Of a stretch of 64,000 bases of DNA, positions 1-7,605 are shown one piece after another; position 1 is the stretch's first letter, and each line of letters starts with the position of its first letter. Under the pieces are notes generated by a model. The model did not search any database. It was given only the letters and a program-made list of their open reading frames with translations, and had not been told where the DNA came from. The translations under genes were made by a program, and so were the position numbers. Source of the DNA: Natronococcus roseus (GTDB lineage: Archaea; Halobacteriota; Halobacteria; Halobacteriales; Natrialbaceae); assembly GCF_043677095.1 (NCBI RefSeq), contig NZ_JBHLJR010000005.1, positions 372,001 through 436,000 on the forward strand, in the 5' to 3' direction.

Positions 1-7
1 TCTACTG

Positions 8-1009
8 ATGAGCCAGTATCGATCGACGACCGGCTGGGACCCCGTCGAACGGAAGGTCCAGCTGGCCGGCAACTCCACGTTCGTCGTCTCGCTGCCCAAG
101 GAGTGGGCGCTCGAACAGGACCTCGAGTCGGGGATGTCGATGCACCTGTATCCCCACGAGGATCGCGTCGTCGCCTCCGCCGAGTCGATCCCGGACCAGG
201 ATCGGTGTGCGACGATCGACGCGACGGCAGTCGGCGACGAGACGATCGTTCGACGCGTCCGCGCGGCGTACGCCGTCGGCTGCGATCGGATCACCGTCGT
301 CGGTTCCGACGGACTCGATCCCGAGCGGCGACGCGACCTCGACCGGACGGTCGGGCGTCTCGTCGGCGTCGAGATCCTCGAGGATACCGGCGACCGACTC
401 GTCGTCCAGGACCTGCTCGACGTCGACGACGTCTCGCTGCCACAGACCCTCCTCCAGACGCGGCAGCTCGCCCTCGAGATGCACGCCGACGCCCTCGATG
501 CGCTGACCCGGAACGACGAGGAACTCGCCCGCCGAGTGATCGATCGGGACGACGAGGTCGACCGGCTGTTCGCGTTCGTGAGCCGGGGCTTTCACCGCGG
601 GCTCGAGGACGTCCACGAGATCAACCGGCTCGGCACCGACCGGACCTCGGCGTTTCGCGACTATCGAATCGCCCGACAGCTCGAACGCGTCGCCGACCAC
701 GCCGAGCGGATCGCGAGCGTCGCCGTACAGCAGTCCGGGCCGCTGATCGAGGACGTCGGGAATCCGCTCGAGCTCGCGGGGGCGAACGCGCGACGAGCGC
801 TCGAACTCGCACTCGCCGGGGAGATCGGACACGTGACGGCAACTGTCGACGAGGTCTCCGAGACGGTCGACGAACTGGACGCGACGCTCCGCGAGAGTAC
901 CGATCCGGACGCGTACGCCTACGGAACGGCTCTCGAGAGCGTTCGTCGAACGGCCGCGATCGCCGGCAACGTCGTCGACGTGATGGCCGAGTCGACGATC
1001 GACGCGTGA
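8..1009 (+). CDS. PhoU-family phosphate-signalling regulator with AbrB-like N-terminus
   Basis: The 333-residue protein opens with a SpoVT/AbrB-like swapped-hairpin segment (about residues 10-60, containing VQLAGNSTFVVSLPKEWA) and continues with helical PhoU-like repeats (about 140-330) in which runs of Glu/Asp/Arg with the pattern DEVDRLFAF and ERVADHAERIA recur, as expected of the metal-binding three-helix PhoU bundle. Known PhoU proteins modulate phosphate ABC uptake and signalling in the cytoplasm. The AbrB fusion is the usual archaeal version and suggests DNA binding. No pst genes lie inside the window, but the gene starts only 8 bases from the edge, so they could lie upstream. It converges on the next gene. 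The family is clear; its exact target is inferred. Confidence 0.88.
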   Translation: MSQYRSTTGWDPVERKVQLAGNSTFVVSLPKEWALEQDLESGMSMHLYPHEDRVVASAESIPDQDRCATIDATAVGDETIVRRVRAAYAVGCDRITVVGSDGLDPERRRDLDRTVGRLVGVEILEDTGDRLVVQDLLDVDDVSLPQTLLQTRQLALEMHADALDALTRNDEELARRVIDRDDEVDRLFAFVSRGFHRGLEDVHEINRLGTDRTSAFRDYRIARQLERVADHAERIASVAVQQSGPLIEDVGNPLELAGANARRALELALAGEIGHVTATVDEVSETVDELDATLRESTDPDAYAYGTALESVRRTAAIAGNVVDVMAESTIDA

Positions 1010-1127
1010 GGGGTCTCGGCGGAGAGTCGTCCCTCGTTCGGTGCGGGCCCCATCCCGAAACACTTCCTCGACGGCCGTAGCGTACAGACACGGACGACGG
1101 ACTCGAGTTGATCCGCGTTCGCAGCGA

Positions 1128-2105
1128 TCAGTCCGTCAGCGGCGCCCCGGCGATCCGCGGCGGCTCGTACAGCATCGGTGCATCCTGGATCGTCGTCTCG
1201 GTGATCCCCAGCAGCGTCCGGCGAAACGCCGGCCCTTCGGTCATGAGCCGGTAGGCCTCGTCCCGCCCCGTCTCGTCGGCGTGAGAGATCAGCCAGACGT
1301 TCGTCCCGGTCGCATCGATCTCGAGCAGACAGTACGCCTGCGGGTAGGAGGCAACCGCCGGGGCGATGAGCTGTCGGACGCCACCGCGTTTCACGAGCGA
1401 CGGCAGGTGGTGGTGACCGGAGACGACGAGTCCGACACCGTGGGTCTCGAGGATCGACTGGAATCGATCCCGTTCGCTCATCGTGAACCACTTCCAGGTG
1501 TCGGTCTCACAGAGCGGTTCGCTGACCAGCGGGATCGGGTTGTGATGGCAGACGACGACGGGCGTCGACGCGTCCCGAAGCCCCTCGTCGAGCCACTCGA
1601 GCTGGTCGTCGGAGATCCGACCGCGGTGGGTCTCGGTGTACGGCCCGTTCCGGCCGGCTGCGCTGTTCAGGACGAAGAGATTGAGCCCGTCGAGATCGTA
1701 GCGGGCCGGAAGCGACCCCCCGGCGTACCGTTCCGCGAACGTCGCCGTCGACGGACAGCGGTGGTCGTCTCCCTGCTTCCGGAGGTCGTGGTTGCCCGGC
1801 GTCGCCAGAAAGGGTACCGTAAGGTCCTCGAGGAGGACGTCGATCCGGTCGTAGTTCCACGGCTCGCCGTCCTTCGTGAGATCGCCGGGGAACACCACGA
1901 GATCGACGTCCCGATCGTTGACGTCGTCGATCACGGCCCGAAGTCGCTGCTCGGTCCGGTGAAAGACGCGGTAGGTCCCCGACGCTCGAGTCGCGACGTG
2001 TGGGTCGCCGACGACGGCGATTCGTCGAGCCCGATCGGTTCGCGGGTGGTCGAGGCGACCGAGGAGGACGCGGTCGCCGACGGCCGACAGGCAGTTATCG
2101 CCCAT
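1128..2105 (-). CDS. Calcineurin-like metallophosphoesterase
   Basis: A predicted cytoplasmic phosphoesterase of 325 residues. The metal ligands of the calcineurin fold are readable in order: GDPHVA near the N-terminus, GDLTKDG, the GNHDL box, CHHNP and the terminal SGHHHLP. The substrate cannot be told from sequence; relatives act on phosphodiesters including cyclic nucleotides and nucleic acid ends. I chose the ATG at 2105 because the MGDN start gives the compact family N-terminus; an in-frame GTG at 2201 would add 32 residues of Arg/Ser-rich, unconserved-looking sequence. A TATA-like TTTATG about 25 bases before that GTG means the transcript may nevertheless start there. It converges on the PhoU gene. 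Confidence 0.85.
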   Translation of the reverse strand: MGDNCLSAVGDRVLLGRLDHPRTDRARRIAVVGDPHVATRASGTYRVFHRTEQRLRAVIDDVNDRDVDLVVFPGDLTKDGEPWNYDRIDVLLEDLTVPFLATPGNHDLRKQGDDHRCPSTATFAERYAGGSLPARYDLDGLNLFVLNSAAGRNGPYTETHRGRISDDQLEWLDEGLRDASTPVVVCHHNPIPLVSEPLCETDTWKWFTMSERDRFQSILETHGVGLVVSGHHHLPSLVKRGGVRQLIAPAVASYPQAYCLLEIDATGTNVWLISHADETGRDEAYRLMTEGPAFRRTLLGITETTIQDAPMLYEPPRIAGAPLTD

Positions 2106-2483
2106 CGCAGTCCTCCCGACCGATCGGCACGGCGCTCCCGCCCGGTTGCTGTGTGTTTCGAGTGCTGTCCTGCGTCGTACGGACGGACGGTTGCATACCA
2201 CAGCACGCGACGCCGAGCATAAAGAACAGTTATATTAGCAGTACGTCGTCCCGCGGTGACGAAACGGGCGGTACCCTCGCGTACGTGTCGACAACCGGGG
2301 CCGCCAGATCCCTCCGGAGCACTCGGGTAAACTCAGTAGGTGCCGTCGGGTTCCGTTCTTCCGAATATACGACAGTGTGTCGTTCCTCGTCTCGATACGT
2401 GCCGAAATCGCGACGGCAGTCGGATCGGACCGAGCCCGACCCAAGGGCGTTTAGTAGCCGGCTTCCGTGCTGTACGGTACGCT
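2106..2483. other. Divergent intergenic region with promoter elements
   Basis: About 380 bases separate the divergent metallophosphoesterase and CobW-type genes. On the minus strand TTTATG near 2219-2226 resembles a TATA box. On the plus strand, GTTTAGTAG near 2450 lies about 30 bases before the CobW ATG. Open frames here on either strand are short, Arg-rich and without recognisable domains, so I call no gene. Confidence 0.4.
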
Positions 2484-3605
2484 ATGACAGGACCAGACGA
2501 CGATCGGATCCCGGTAACGATCGTCAGCGGCTATCTCGGAGCCGGCAAGACGACGCTCGTCAACCACCTGCTCACGAACGAGGCGGGGCACGAGATCGCG
2601 GTGATCGTCAACGACATGGGCGAGGTGAACATCGATGCGGACCTGATCGCCCGCGAGAACGAGGAGGAGGGGGTGATCGACCTCTCGAACGGCTGTATCT
2701 GTTGTCGGCTGCAGGGCGACCTGCTCGAGGAGGCCCGCCGGCTCGCCGAGAGCCGCGAGTTCGACTACCTGCTGGTCGAATCGTCGGGGATCAGCGAACC
2801 GATTCCGGTGGCGCGGGTCTTTCTCGAGGGCACCGAGGAAAGCGAGATCGATCCGACTGAGCAGTTTCGCCTCGATACGATGGTCACCGTCCTCGACACC
2901 TACGGTTTCTGGAAGGAGTTCGACGCGGGCGCGACGCTCCCCGAGGGTGCCCAACCCGACGAGGAGCGGCCACTGAGTGAGGTGCTTGTCGAGGGAATCG
3001 AGTTCTGTGACGTCCTCCTGTTGAACAAGACCGACATGGTTCCCGACGACGTCCTCGAGGAGATCGAAACCGTCGTCGATCGGCTTCAGCCGCGGGCCGA
3101 ACGGGTGCGAACGACGTATTCCGAGATCGATCCCGACCTCGTGCTGGGGACGGGGAGGTTCGACTTCGAGGACGCGAAGCGCTCGCAGGGGTGGAAACGC
3201 GAGCTGCGCGGCGAAGGTCACGGTCACGGGAGTCACGAGCACGGCCCTGGCCACTCCGCCGCCGACCTCCATGGCGTCTCCTCGTTCGTCTTCCGGGCCG
3301 ACGACCCGTTCCGACCCGACGAGCTCGGCGAGTGGCTCGAGGAGTGGGACGGCTCGATCATCCGCGCGAAGGGGGTCTGTCACGTCGCCGGCCGCGAGGA
3401 GGTGATCGGGCTCAGTCAGGCCGGTCCCGCGGTGCAGGCGGGACCGATCGGCGAGTGGCGACCCGACGACGACCGGCGAACGCAGCTCGTGTTCATCGGC
3501 CGCGAGATGGGCGAGGAGCGGATTCGCGAGGAGCTCGAGGCGATGCTGGTCGATCCGGACGAACGCGACGGGGCCGAGAGCTGGGCCGACCCGTTCCCGC
3601 TATGA
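2484..3605 (+). CDS. CobW/COG0523-family metal-chaperone GTPase
   Basis: A 373-residue G3E P-loop GTPase. It carries Walker A (SGYLGAGKTTL) at the N-terminus, the family metal-binding NGCICC motif around residue 70, LVESSG (Walker B region), NKTD for guanine recognition, and a C-terminal CobW_C domain ending in a conserved GREM-like stretch. Between the domains is a His-rich loop (GHGHGSHEHGPGH), a likely zinc or nickel reservoir. COG0523 proteins deliver metals to client enzymes; the client is not shown here. The ATG at 2484 is chosen because it places Walker A at residue 10; 48 extra upstream codons are low-complexity. The stop overlaps by a few bases the stop of a tiny Cys protein on the other strand. 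Confidence 0.88.
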   Translation: MTGPDDDRIPVTIVSGYLGAGKTTLVNHLLTNEAGHEIAVIVNDMGEVNIDADLIARENEEEGVIDLSNGCICCRLQGDLLEEARRLAESREFDYLLVESSGISEPIPVARVFLEGTEESEIDPTEQFRLDTMVTVLDTYGFWKEFDAGATLPEGAQPDEERPLSEVLVEGIEFCDVLLLNKTDMVPDDVLEEIETVVDRLQPRAERVRTTYSEIDPDLVLGTGRFDFEDAKRSQGWKRELRGEGHGHGSHEHGPGHSAADLHGVSSFVFRADDPFRPDELGEWLEEWDGSIIRAKGVCHVAGREEVIGLSQAGPAVQAGPIGEWRPDDDRRTQLVFIGREMGEERIREELEAMLVDPDERDGAESWADPFPL

Positions 3606-3785
3606 CTCGAGCTCGTCGCTGAGCTCGTCCCAGGACTCGTGAAACCCGTGTGTCGACTGGGTCGTCACCGACTCGGGGAGGGCGTTCTGGTAGACGTCGT
3701 CGTACTCGAGCAGCTGGCCCCAGCCGTCGGTGAACGAGTAGTTACAGTACTTGCACACGGTGACGGGTAGTACCGACGCCGACAT
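3600..3785 (-). CDS. Small protein with one CxxC knuckle
   Basis: A 61-residue acidic protein with VCKYCNYSFTDGWG near its N-terminus (a single C-x2-C) and a Trp/Glu-rich tail. It converges on the CobW-type GTPase and overlaps its last codons. With only one CxxC it could bind zinc as a dimer, but that is inference. The composition (acidic, no rare-residue runs) and ATG start look like a genuine haloarchaeal microprotein rather than a shadow of the GTPase, which it barely overlaps. Function unknown. Confidence 0.55.
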   Translation of the reverse strand: MSASVLPVTVCKYCNYSFTDGWGQLLEYDDVYQNALPESVTTQSTHGFHESWDELSDELES

Positions 3786-3909
3786 ACGCCTTTCCGTTGT
3801 CGGCGTGAAGACGTATCAACGGCACTGAAAACGGCTCTCGATCCAACAGACCCATGACGGTGCGTCGTCGAGGGCGGGTATCCGACGGCCCGCCGCCGGA
3901 TCACCGACA

Positions 3910-4077
3910 ATGAACACGAAGCGAAACGGCGCCTACGTCGCCAGCACGACCGACGTCGTCGAGCGAACCTGCGAGCACTGCGAGTGGCACGCCGTCGACG
4001 ACGCCTACCCCGCCCTGATCGAACGGTACCAGGACCACCTCCGCGAGGACCATCCGCGAGTCTGGCTCCGGCGGTAG
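3910..4077 (+). CDS. Small CxxC protein
   Basis: A 55-residue ORF between 3.9 and 4.1 kb. It begins MNTKRNGAYV, has ERTCEHCEWHAV (C-x2-C followed by W and H) in the middle and ends in a helical acidic/basic stretch DHLREDHPRVWLRR. The CxxC-x2-H arrangement resembles one half of a treble-clef zinc knuckle. It resembles the 51-residue protein at 11613 in plan (CxxC-W, then an amphipathic helix with a His), suggesting a family of haloarchaeal microproteins. Function unknown. Confidence 0.6.
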   Translation: MNTKRNGAYVASTTDVVERTCEHCEWHAVDDAYPALIERYQDHLREDHPRVWLRR

Positions 4078-4109
4078 CGTCCGAGACCGACGTCAGCTTT
4101 CCGACCGAC

Positions 4110-5054
4110 TCAGAAGTCACCGAGCGAGCGCTGGTTGCGGACCAGCGGGTACGCCTCGTAGCCCTCGACCGTCTCGAGGTGGGTCGCGAGCGCCGCGGCG
4201 GAGCCGTGCTGAGTGTAGACCACGTCGGGGTCGACGCCGCGAACGACGTCGACGAGTTCGGTGAAATCGCAGTGGTCGGACAGCGGGAACGTCACGTCGT
4301 AGTCGCCGCGGTACCGGAAGCTGTCGTTGATCGCCCACCCGGAAAACCCGGCCTTGATCGCGTCGGCGTCGCGGACCAGCGCGTCGTCGGCGCCGAGTTC
4401 CGTCTCGTCGCGGTAGCGCCGTGTATCGAAGTCGACGTCGTAGTGCTCCTCGACGACCGCGTTGATCCGCTCGGTCGCCCGCGTGACGAACAGCCGATCC
4501 CGCGAGGATCGATTCACCAAAAGCTGCAGTTCCTGGGCCCGGCCGAGCGTGTACCCGAACAGGAGCACCGGACGATCTGCGGTGTCCTCGAGCCAGTCGA
4601 CGATCTCGGCCTCGACGGTCTCCTGGGGCGGCAGGACGTACTCCGGCTCGCCGTAGGTCGCCTCGATCACGAGCACGTCGGCGTCGACGGCGTCGGGATC
4701 GAACCCCTCGAGGTAGAACCGGTCTCGCGTCGAGCAGTCGCCGGTGTAACAGTAGGTCGTCCCGTCCGGGTCCGTGATGTGAGTCGCGCGCGAGCCGGGG
4801 ACGTGGCCGGCGTCGTGAAGGTCGACGGCGGAGTGGGTCGTCCGCTCGAGCGGGGTGTCCTCGCGTCGAGTCCGCGCGAGCGCCGCCGTCACGTCCGAAC
4901 AGATCACCGCCCCAGGATCCTCCCGGTAGAGGTGATCGCCGTGGGCGTGACTCAGCACGCGAATCCCGTCGCTCGAGCGCTCGCCGTCGCAGACGACGGT
5001 CTCGCCGTTCGTCAGATCGAACCGGATCCCGTCTCCGAGGCGAACTCGACGCAT
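4110..5054 (-). CDS. Metallo-beta-lactamase-fold RNA/DNA-processing-like exonuclease
   Basis: A 314-residue protein with the MBL motif SHAHGDHL near residue 37, a DAGHVPGS motif, the TGDCSTRD loop and the C-terminal SDHCDF and QHG motifs. That set matches the beta-CASP/SNM1-Pso2-like branch (mRNA 3'-end processing factor or DNA cross-link nuclease) rather than a lactamase or glyoxalase. The predicted activity is zinc-dependent cleavage of RNA or DNA in the cytoplasm. It is shorter than the beta-CASP archaeal CPSF proteins and lacks their KH domains, so it is a single-domain relative. The ATG at 5054 gives the natural MRRVRLGDGI start. Confidence 0.8.
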   Translation of the reverse strand: MRRVRLGDGIRFDLTNGETVVCDGERSSDGIRVLSHAHGDHLYREDPGAVICSDVTAALARTRREDTPLERTTHSAVDLHDAGHVPGSRATHITDPDGTTYCYTGDCSTRDRFYLEGFDPDAVDADVLVIEATYGEPEYVLPPQETVEAEIVDWLEDTADRPVLLFGYTLGRAQELQLLVNRSSRDRLFVTRATERINAVVEEHYDVDFDTRRYRDETELGADDALVRDADAIKAGFSGWAINDSFRYRGDYDVTFPLSDHCDFTELVDVVRGVDPDVVYTQHGSAAALATHLETVEGYEAYPLVRNQRSLGDF

Positions 5055-5251
5055 GTGCTATTCCGCAGTACGGCCGAGACGATGATGGGCGGCGTGCTTG
5101 CACTCGGTCGCGACGTCCACATCCACAACGTGTCTTCGATTCGTCGACGGCTCTCGGTCACGACCCTCGAGACGGCGGTCCTCGCGTGCTGTTTCGCCGA
5201 CCCCCGGTCCGTCGTAGCGAGGGCCGCCGAGCGGCGAACACCAGCCGACGG

Positions 5252-5371
5252 TCACCGGTCGACGCCTCCGGAGCCGTGCGCGAAGCCGGATCTAATAACC
5301 GGCGCGAGCAGTCCGGACGCGAGCATCAGACAGAGGCCGACGACGATCAGAACGATGCCGAGGTCGGACAC
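5252..5371 (-). CDS. Possible 39-residue single-span membrane protein (GTG start)
   Basis: On the minus strand a GTG at 5371 opens a 39-codon frame with one clean transmembrane helix (LGIVLIVVGLCLMLASGLLA) followed by a short polar tail and TGA. It looks coding because hydrophobic residues are continuous and GC sits at third positions. Its start lies exactly at the edge of the 88-base palindromic element, so the element may provide or have replaced its promoter. Function unknown. Confidence 0.42.
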   Translation of the reverse strand: MSDLGIVLIVVGLCLMLASGLLAPVIRSGFAHGSGGVDR

Positions 5372-5457
5372 TATAGTAGCCACTGAAAGTCAGTGCGCAC
5401 CCGATCGCACGACTGCTGTGCGATCGGTGTGCAAACCGTTTCAGTTGTTACTATAGC
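5370..5457. repeat. 88-base palindromic MITE/REP-like element
   Basis: Terminal inverted repeats ACTATAGTAGCCACTGAAA (5370-5388) and TTTCAGTTGTTACTATAGC (5439-5457) match at 16 of 19 positions. Between them is a perfect 10-bp stem, CCGATCGCAC (5401-5410) and GTGCGATCGG (5418-5427), with a 7-base loop, extended outward by GCGCAC/GTGTGC. The nested palindrome with matching ends looks like a non-autonomous mobile element or a dispersed REP sequence. It contains the start of one small ORF and the end of another on the minus strand. Confidence 0.6.
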
Positions 5458-5572
5458 GCTCAGCTCCGAACGGATGGTCGTCGTGGACCCGCGTTTCGCG
5501 GCCCGCGAGCGGGCGGCGGTTCGGAGCGGCGGTGTCGATACGGTCGGTCGGATTGGGGTCGAACTCGTTCAT
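5441..5572 (-). CDS. Possible 43-residue acidic small protein
   Basis: An ATG at 5572 on the minus strand opens 43 codons starting MNEFDPNPTDRID and ending RYSNN before TGA. The last six codons are supplied by the inverted repeat of the palindromic element. The same frame stays open upstream for about 50 codons with protein-like sequence (including CIAGPSGNARAHYV and VVDDGDRRTADAV) but no convincing start codon. It may therefore be the tail of a longer or decayed gene rather than a complete one. No family recognised. Confidence 0.35.
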   Translation of the reverse strand: MNEFDPNPTDRIDTAAPNRRPLAGRETRVHDDHPFGAERYSNN

Positions 5573-5750
5573 TTTGAGGTGTGAGATCACGGCATCGGCG
5601 GTCCTTCGGTCGCCGTCGTCGACGACTCGTGATGGGGCGTTGCGGACGTAGTGGGCGCGAGCGTTGCCACTCGGTCCGGCGATACAGTAATCCCGAATTC
5701 CGCGTCGGGACCGGTCGTTTGCCGTCGAACTGGGACGTCTCGTAGTAACG

Positions 5751-5775
5751 GGCGACGGTCGGATAAACCGTCGCC
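5751..5775 (-). terminator. Hairpin downstream of DNA ligase
   Basis: GGCGACGGT (5751-5759) and ACCGTCGCC (5767-5775) form a perfect 9-bp stem with a 7-base loop, about 47 bases beyond the ligase stop on the ligase strand. No T-run follows, so termination is possible but not shown. Confidence 0.3.
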
Positions 5776-5821
5776 AACCGTAGTGAAAGTGAAACAGTCT
5801 CGGTCGAGGGATGACGAGTCG

Positions 5822-7513
5822 CTACTGCGTCTCGAACAGCGTCTCGACCCGCTCGAGCGTGTCGACGTCCGACACCGAGAGATCCTCCCGCCGGCGCACG
5901 AATCGGGGGAACCGCAGCGCGTAGCCCGAGTCGTACGTCGGCGAGGACTGGATCTCCTCGTACTCGACCTCGAGGACGACCTCCGGACGAACCCTCACGT
6001 CGCGGCCGTCGGTCCCGGTGATCAGCGGCTCGAGCGCGTCGGTGAGGGCGGCGAGCTGGTCGTCGGTGTACCCCGTCGCCAGCCGGCCGACCTCGCTGAG
6101 TTCGTCGCGTTCGGCGTCGCGACAGGCGAGGTAGAGCCGACCGAGTTTGCCCTTTCGGCGGCCCTCGCTGTACTTTCCGCGGGTGACGACGACGTCGAGG
6201 GGCTCCATCGTCGGCTTGACCTTCAGCATGTAGCCGACGCGCCGACCCGGCTGGTACGGAACCTCGAGGTTCTTGCACATCAGCCCCTCGTGGCCGGCGG
6301 CGAGGGCGTCCGCGTAGAGCTCGCGGGCCGGCTCGGGATCCGCGCGATCGAAGCGAACGTGCTGTGCCGGTTCGATCGCCCACTCCTCGGGCTCGAGGAC
6401 GGAATCGAGGCGAGCGAGGCGCTCCTCGAGCGATTCCTCGAGCAGCGACTCGCCCTCGAGCGAGAGCAGGTCGAAGAGGTAGACGACGACCGGCGTCTCC
6501 TCGGCTGCCGCCTCGATATCGTGTTCGCGTGTGATCCGGGTCGAGAGCTCCTGGAACGGCGTCAGCGCCCCGGCGTCGGGATCGTAGCCGACGATCTCGC
6601 CCTCGAGGATGCAGCGCTCGGCGGCCACGCGCGTACGGACGCTCTCGACGACGTCGGGAAACTGCTCGGTGATCTCCTCGAGACGCCGGGTGAACGCCCG
6701 CACCTCGTCGCCGTCCTTGTGGATCTGAACCCTGACGCCGTCGTACTTGTACTCGGCCAGCAGCGGCCCGTCGCTCGTCGCAACCGCGTCGATCCCGTCC
6801 TCGACGCTGTCGGCCGAATCGGCGAGCATCACCTGCAGCGGCCGGAACAGCTCGATCTCGAGGTCACGGAGGCCGTCGACGCCCGACTCGCGGGCCGTTC
6901 GGGCGACCAGCGGGTAGTCGTTCGTGAGCTGGTAGGCGTACTCGACGGCGTCGGTCGCCTCGTCGCTCCCGTCGAGTTCGGCCCGAGCGAGTGCGTCCCG
7001 GATCGTCCCCTCGCCGATGCCGATCCGGAGATGGCCCAGAACGGTGCGAACGACGTAGCGCGCCTCCTCGGGCTCGGCGTTCGAGAGCAGCTTCGCGACG
7101 GCGTCGATACGGCGCTGTTGGCTGCCCTCGCCCTCGTACTCGAGGAGGTCCCGCAGCGTCTCGAAGACCGATCCGACGGTCAGCTCGGCCGAAAACAGCG
7201 TCTGCTGGGTCTGGTTTGCGACGGCTTCGGCGGCGGCAGTGCCGAGGTCCCCGGTCTCGCGCCACGTCGTTCGGATCTCGGATTCGGCGACGCCGGTCGC
7301 CTTGCGGATCGCCTCTAGGGTGAGACTCGAGGAGATACCGAGATCGGCCCCCTCGTACGCCGGCGTTACCTTCCCGCGAAACAGCGGCAGGAGCATCTCG
7401 AGCTCGTCGGTCGCTGCGTCCGCGAGCGTTTCGGCGACGATCGCGGTCTTCTCGTCGGTCGAGGCGGTCGCGTCGATGCGGCGATAGGACTCGACGAGGT
7501 CGGCGTACTGCAT
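5822..7513 (-). CDS. ligA: ATP-dependent DNA ligase
   Basis: A 563-residue ligase that seals nicks with ATP, acting in replication and repair. The order is an N-terminal DNA-binding domain (1-200), then the adenylation domain with the nucleotidyl-lysine motif EYKYDGVR (about residue 255), LEGEIV, VYLFDLL, EGLMCKN and the LKVKP motif, then an OB domain ending with a conserved-looking RFPRFVRRRED. All six nucleotidyltransferase motifs are readable. The ATG at 7513 is preferred; two codons upstream is only a TTG. A TATA-like GTTTTACC lies about 27 bases upstream. The length matches the archaeal replicative ligase. Confidence 0.95.
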   Translation of the reverse strand: MQYADLVESYRRIDATASTDEKTAIVAETLADAATDELEMLLPLFRGKVTPAYEGADLGISSSLTLEAIRKATGVAESEIRTTWRETGDLGTAAAEAVANQTQQTLFSAELTVGSVFETLRDLLEYEGEGSQQRRIDAVAKLLSNAEPEEARYVVRTVLGHLRIGIGEGTIRDALARAELDGSDEATDAVEYAYQLTNDYPLVARTARESGVDGLRDLEIELFRPLQVMLADSADSVEDGIDAVATSDGPLLAEYKYDGVRVQIHKDGDEVRAFTRRLEEITEQFPDVVESVRTRVAAERCILEGEIVGYDPDAGALTPFQELSTRITREHDIEAAAEETPVVVYLFDLLSLEGESLLEESLEERLARLDSVLEPEEWAIEPAQHVRFDRADPEPARELYADALAAGHEGLMCKNLEVPYQPGRRVGYMLKVKPTMEPLDVVVTRGKYSEGRRKGKLGRLYLACRDAERDELSEVGRLATGYTDDQLAALTDALEPLITGTDGRDVRVRPEVVLEVEYEEIQSSPTYDSGYALRFPRFVRRREDLSVSDVDTLERVETLFETQ

Positions 7514-7605
7514 GAACAACTGGGGTAGGCAGCGAAGCGGTAAAACTCCGTAGCCGGCACGCTCTCGGGCGGAGATCGCGCAAAAATCGTCGGCGACCGT
7601 CGGCT

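Noticed and set aside
5460..6383. Long minus-strand Arg/Pro-rich open frame overlapping DNA ligase
   Set aside because: Composition is a GC-rich shadow of the ligase gene; the ligase frame carries all conserved motifs.
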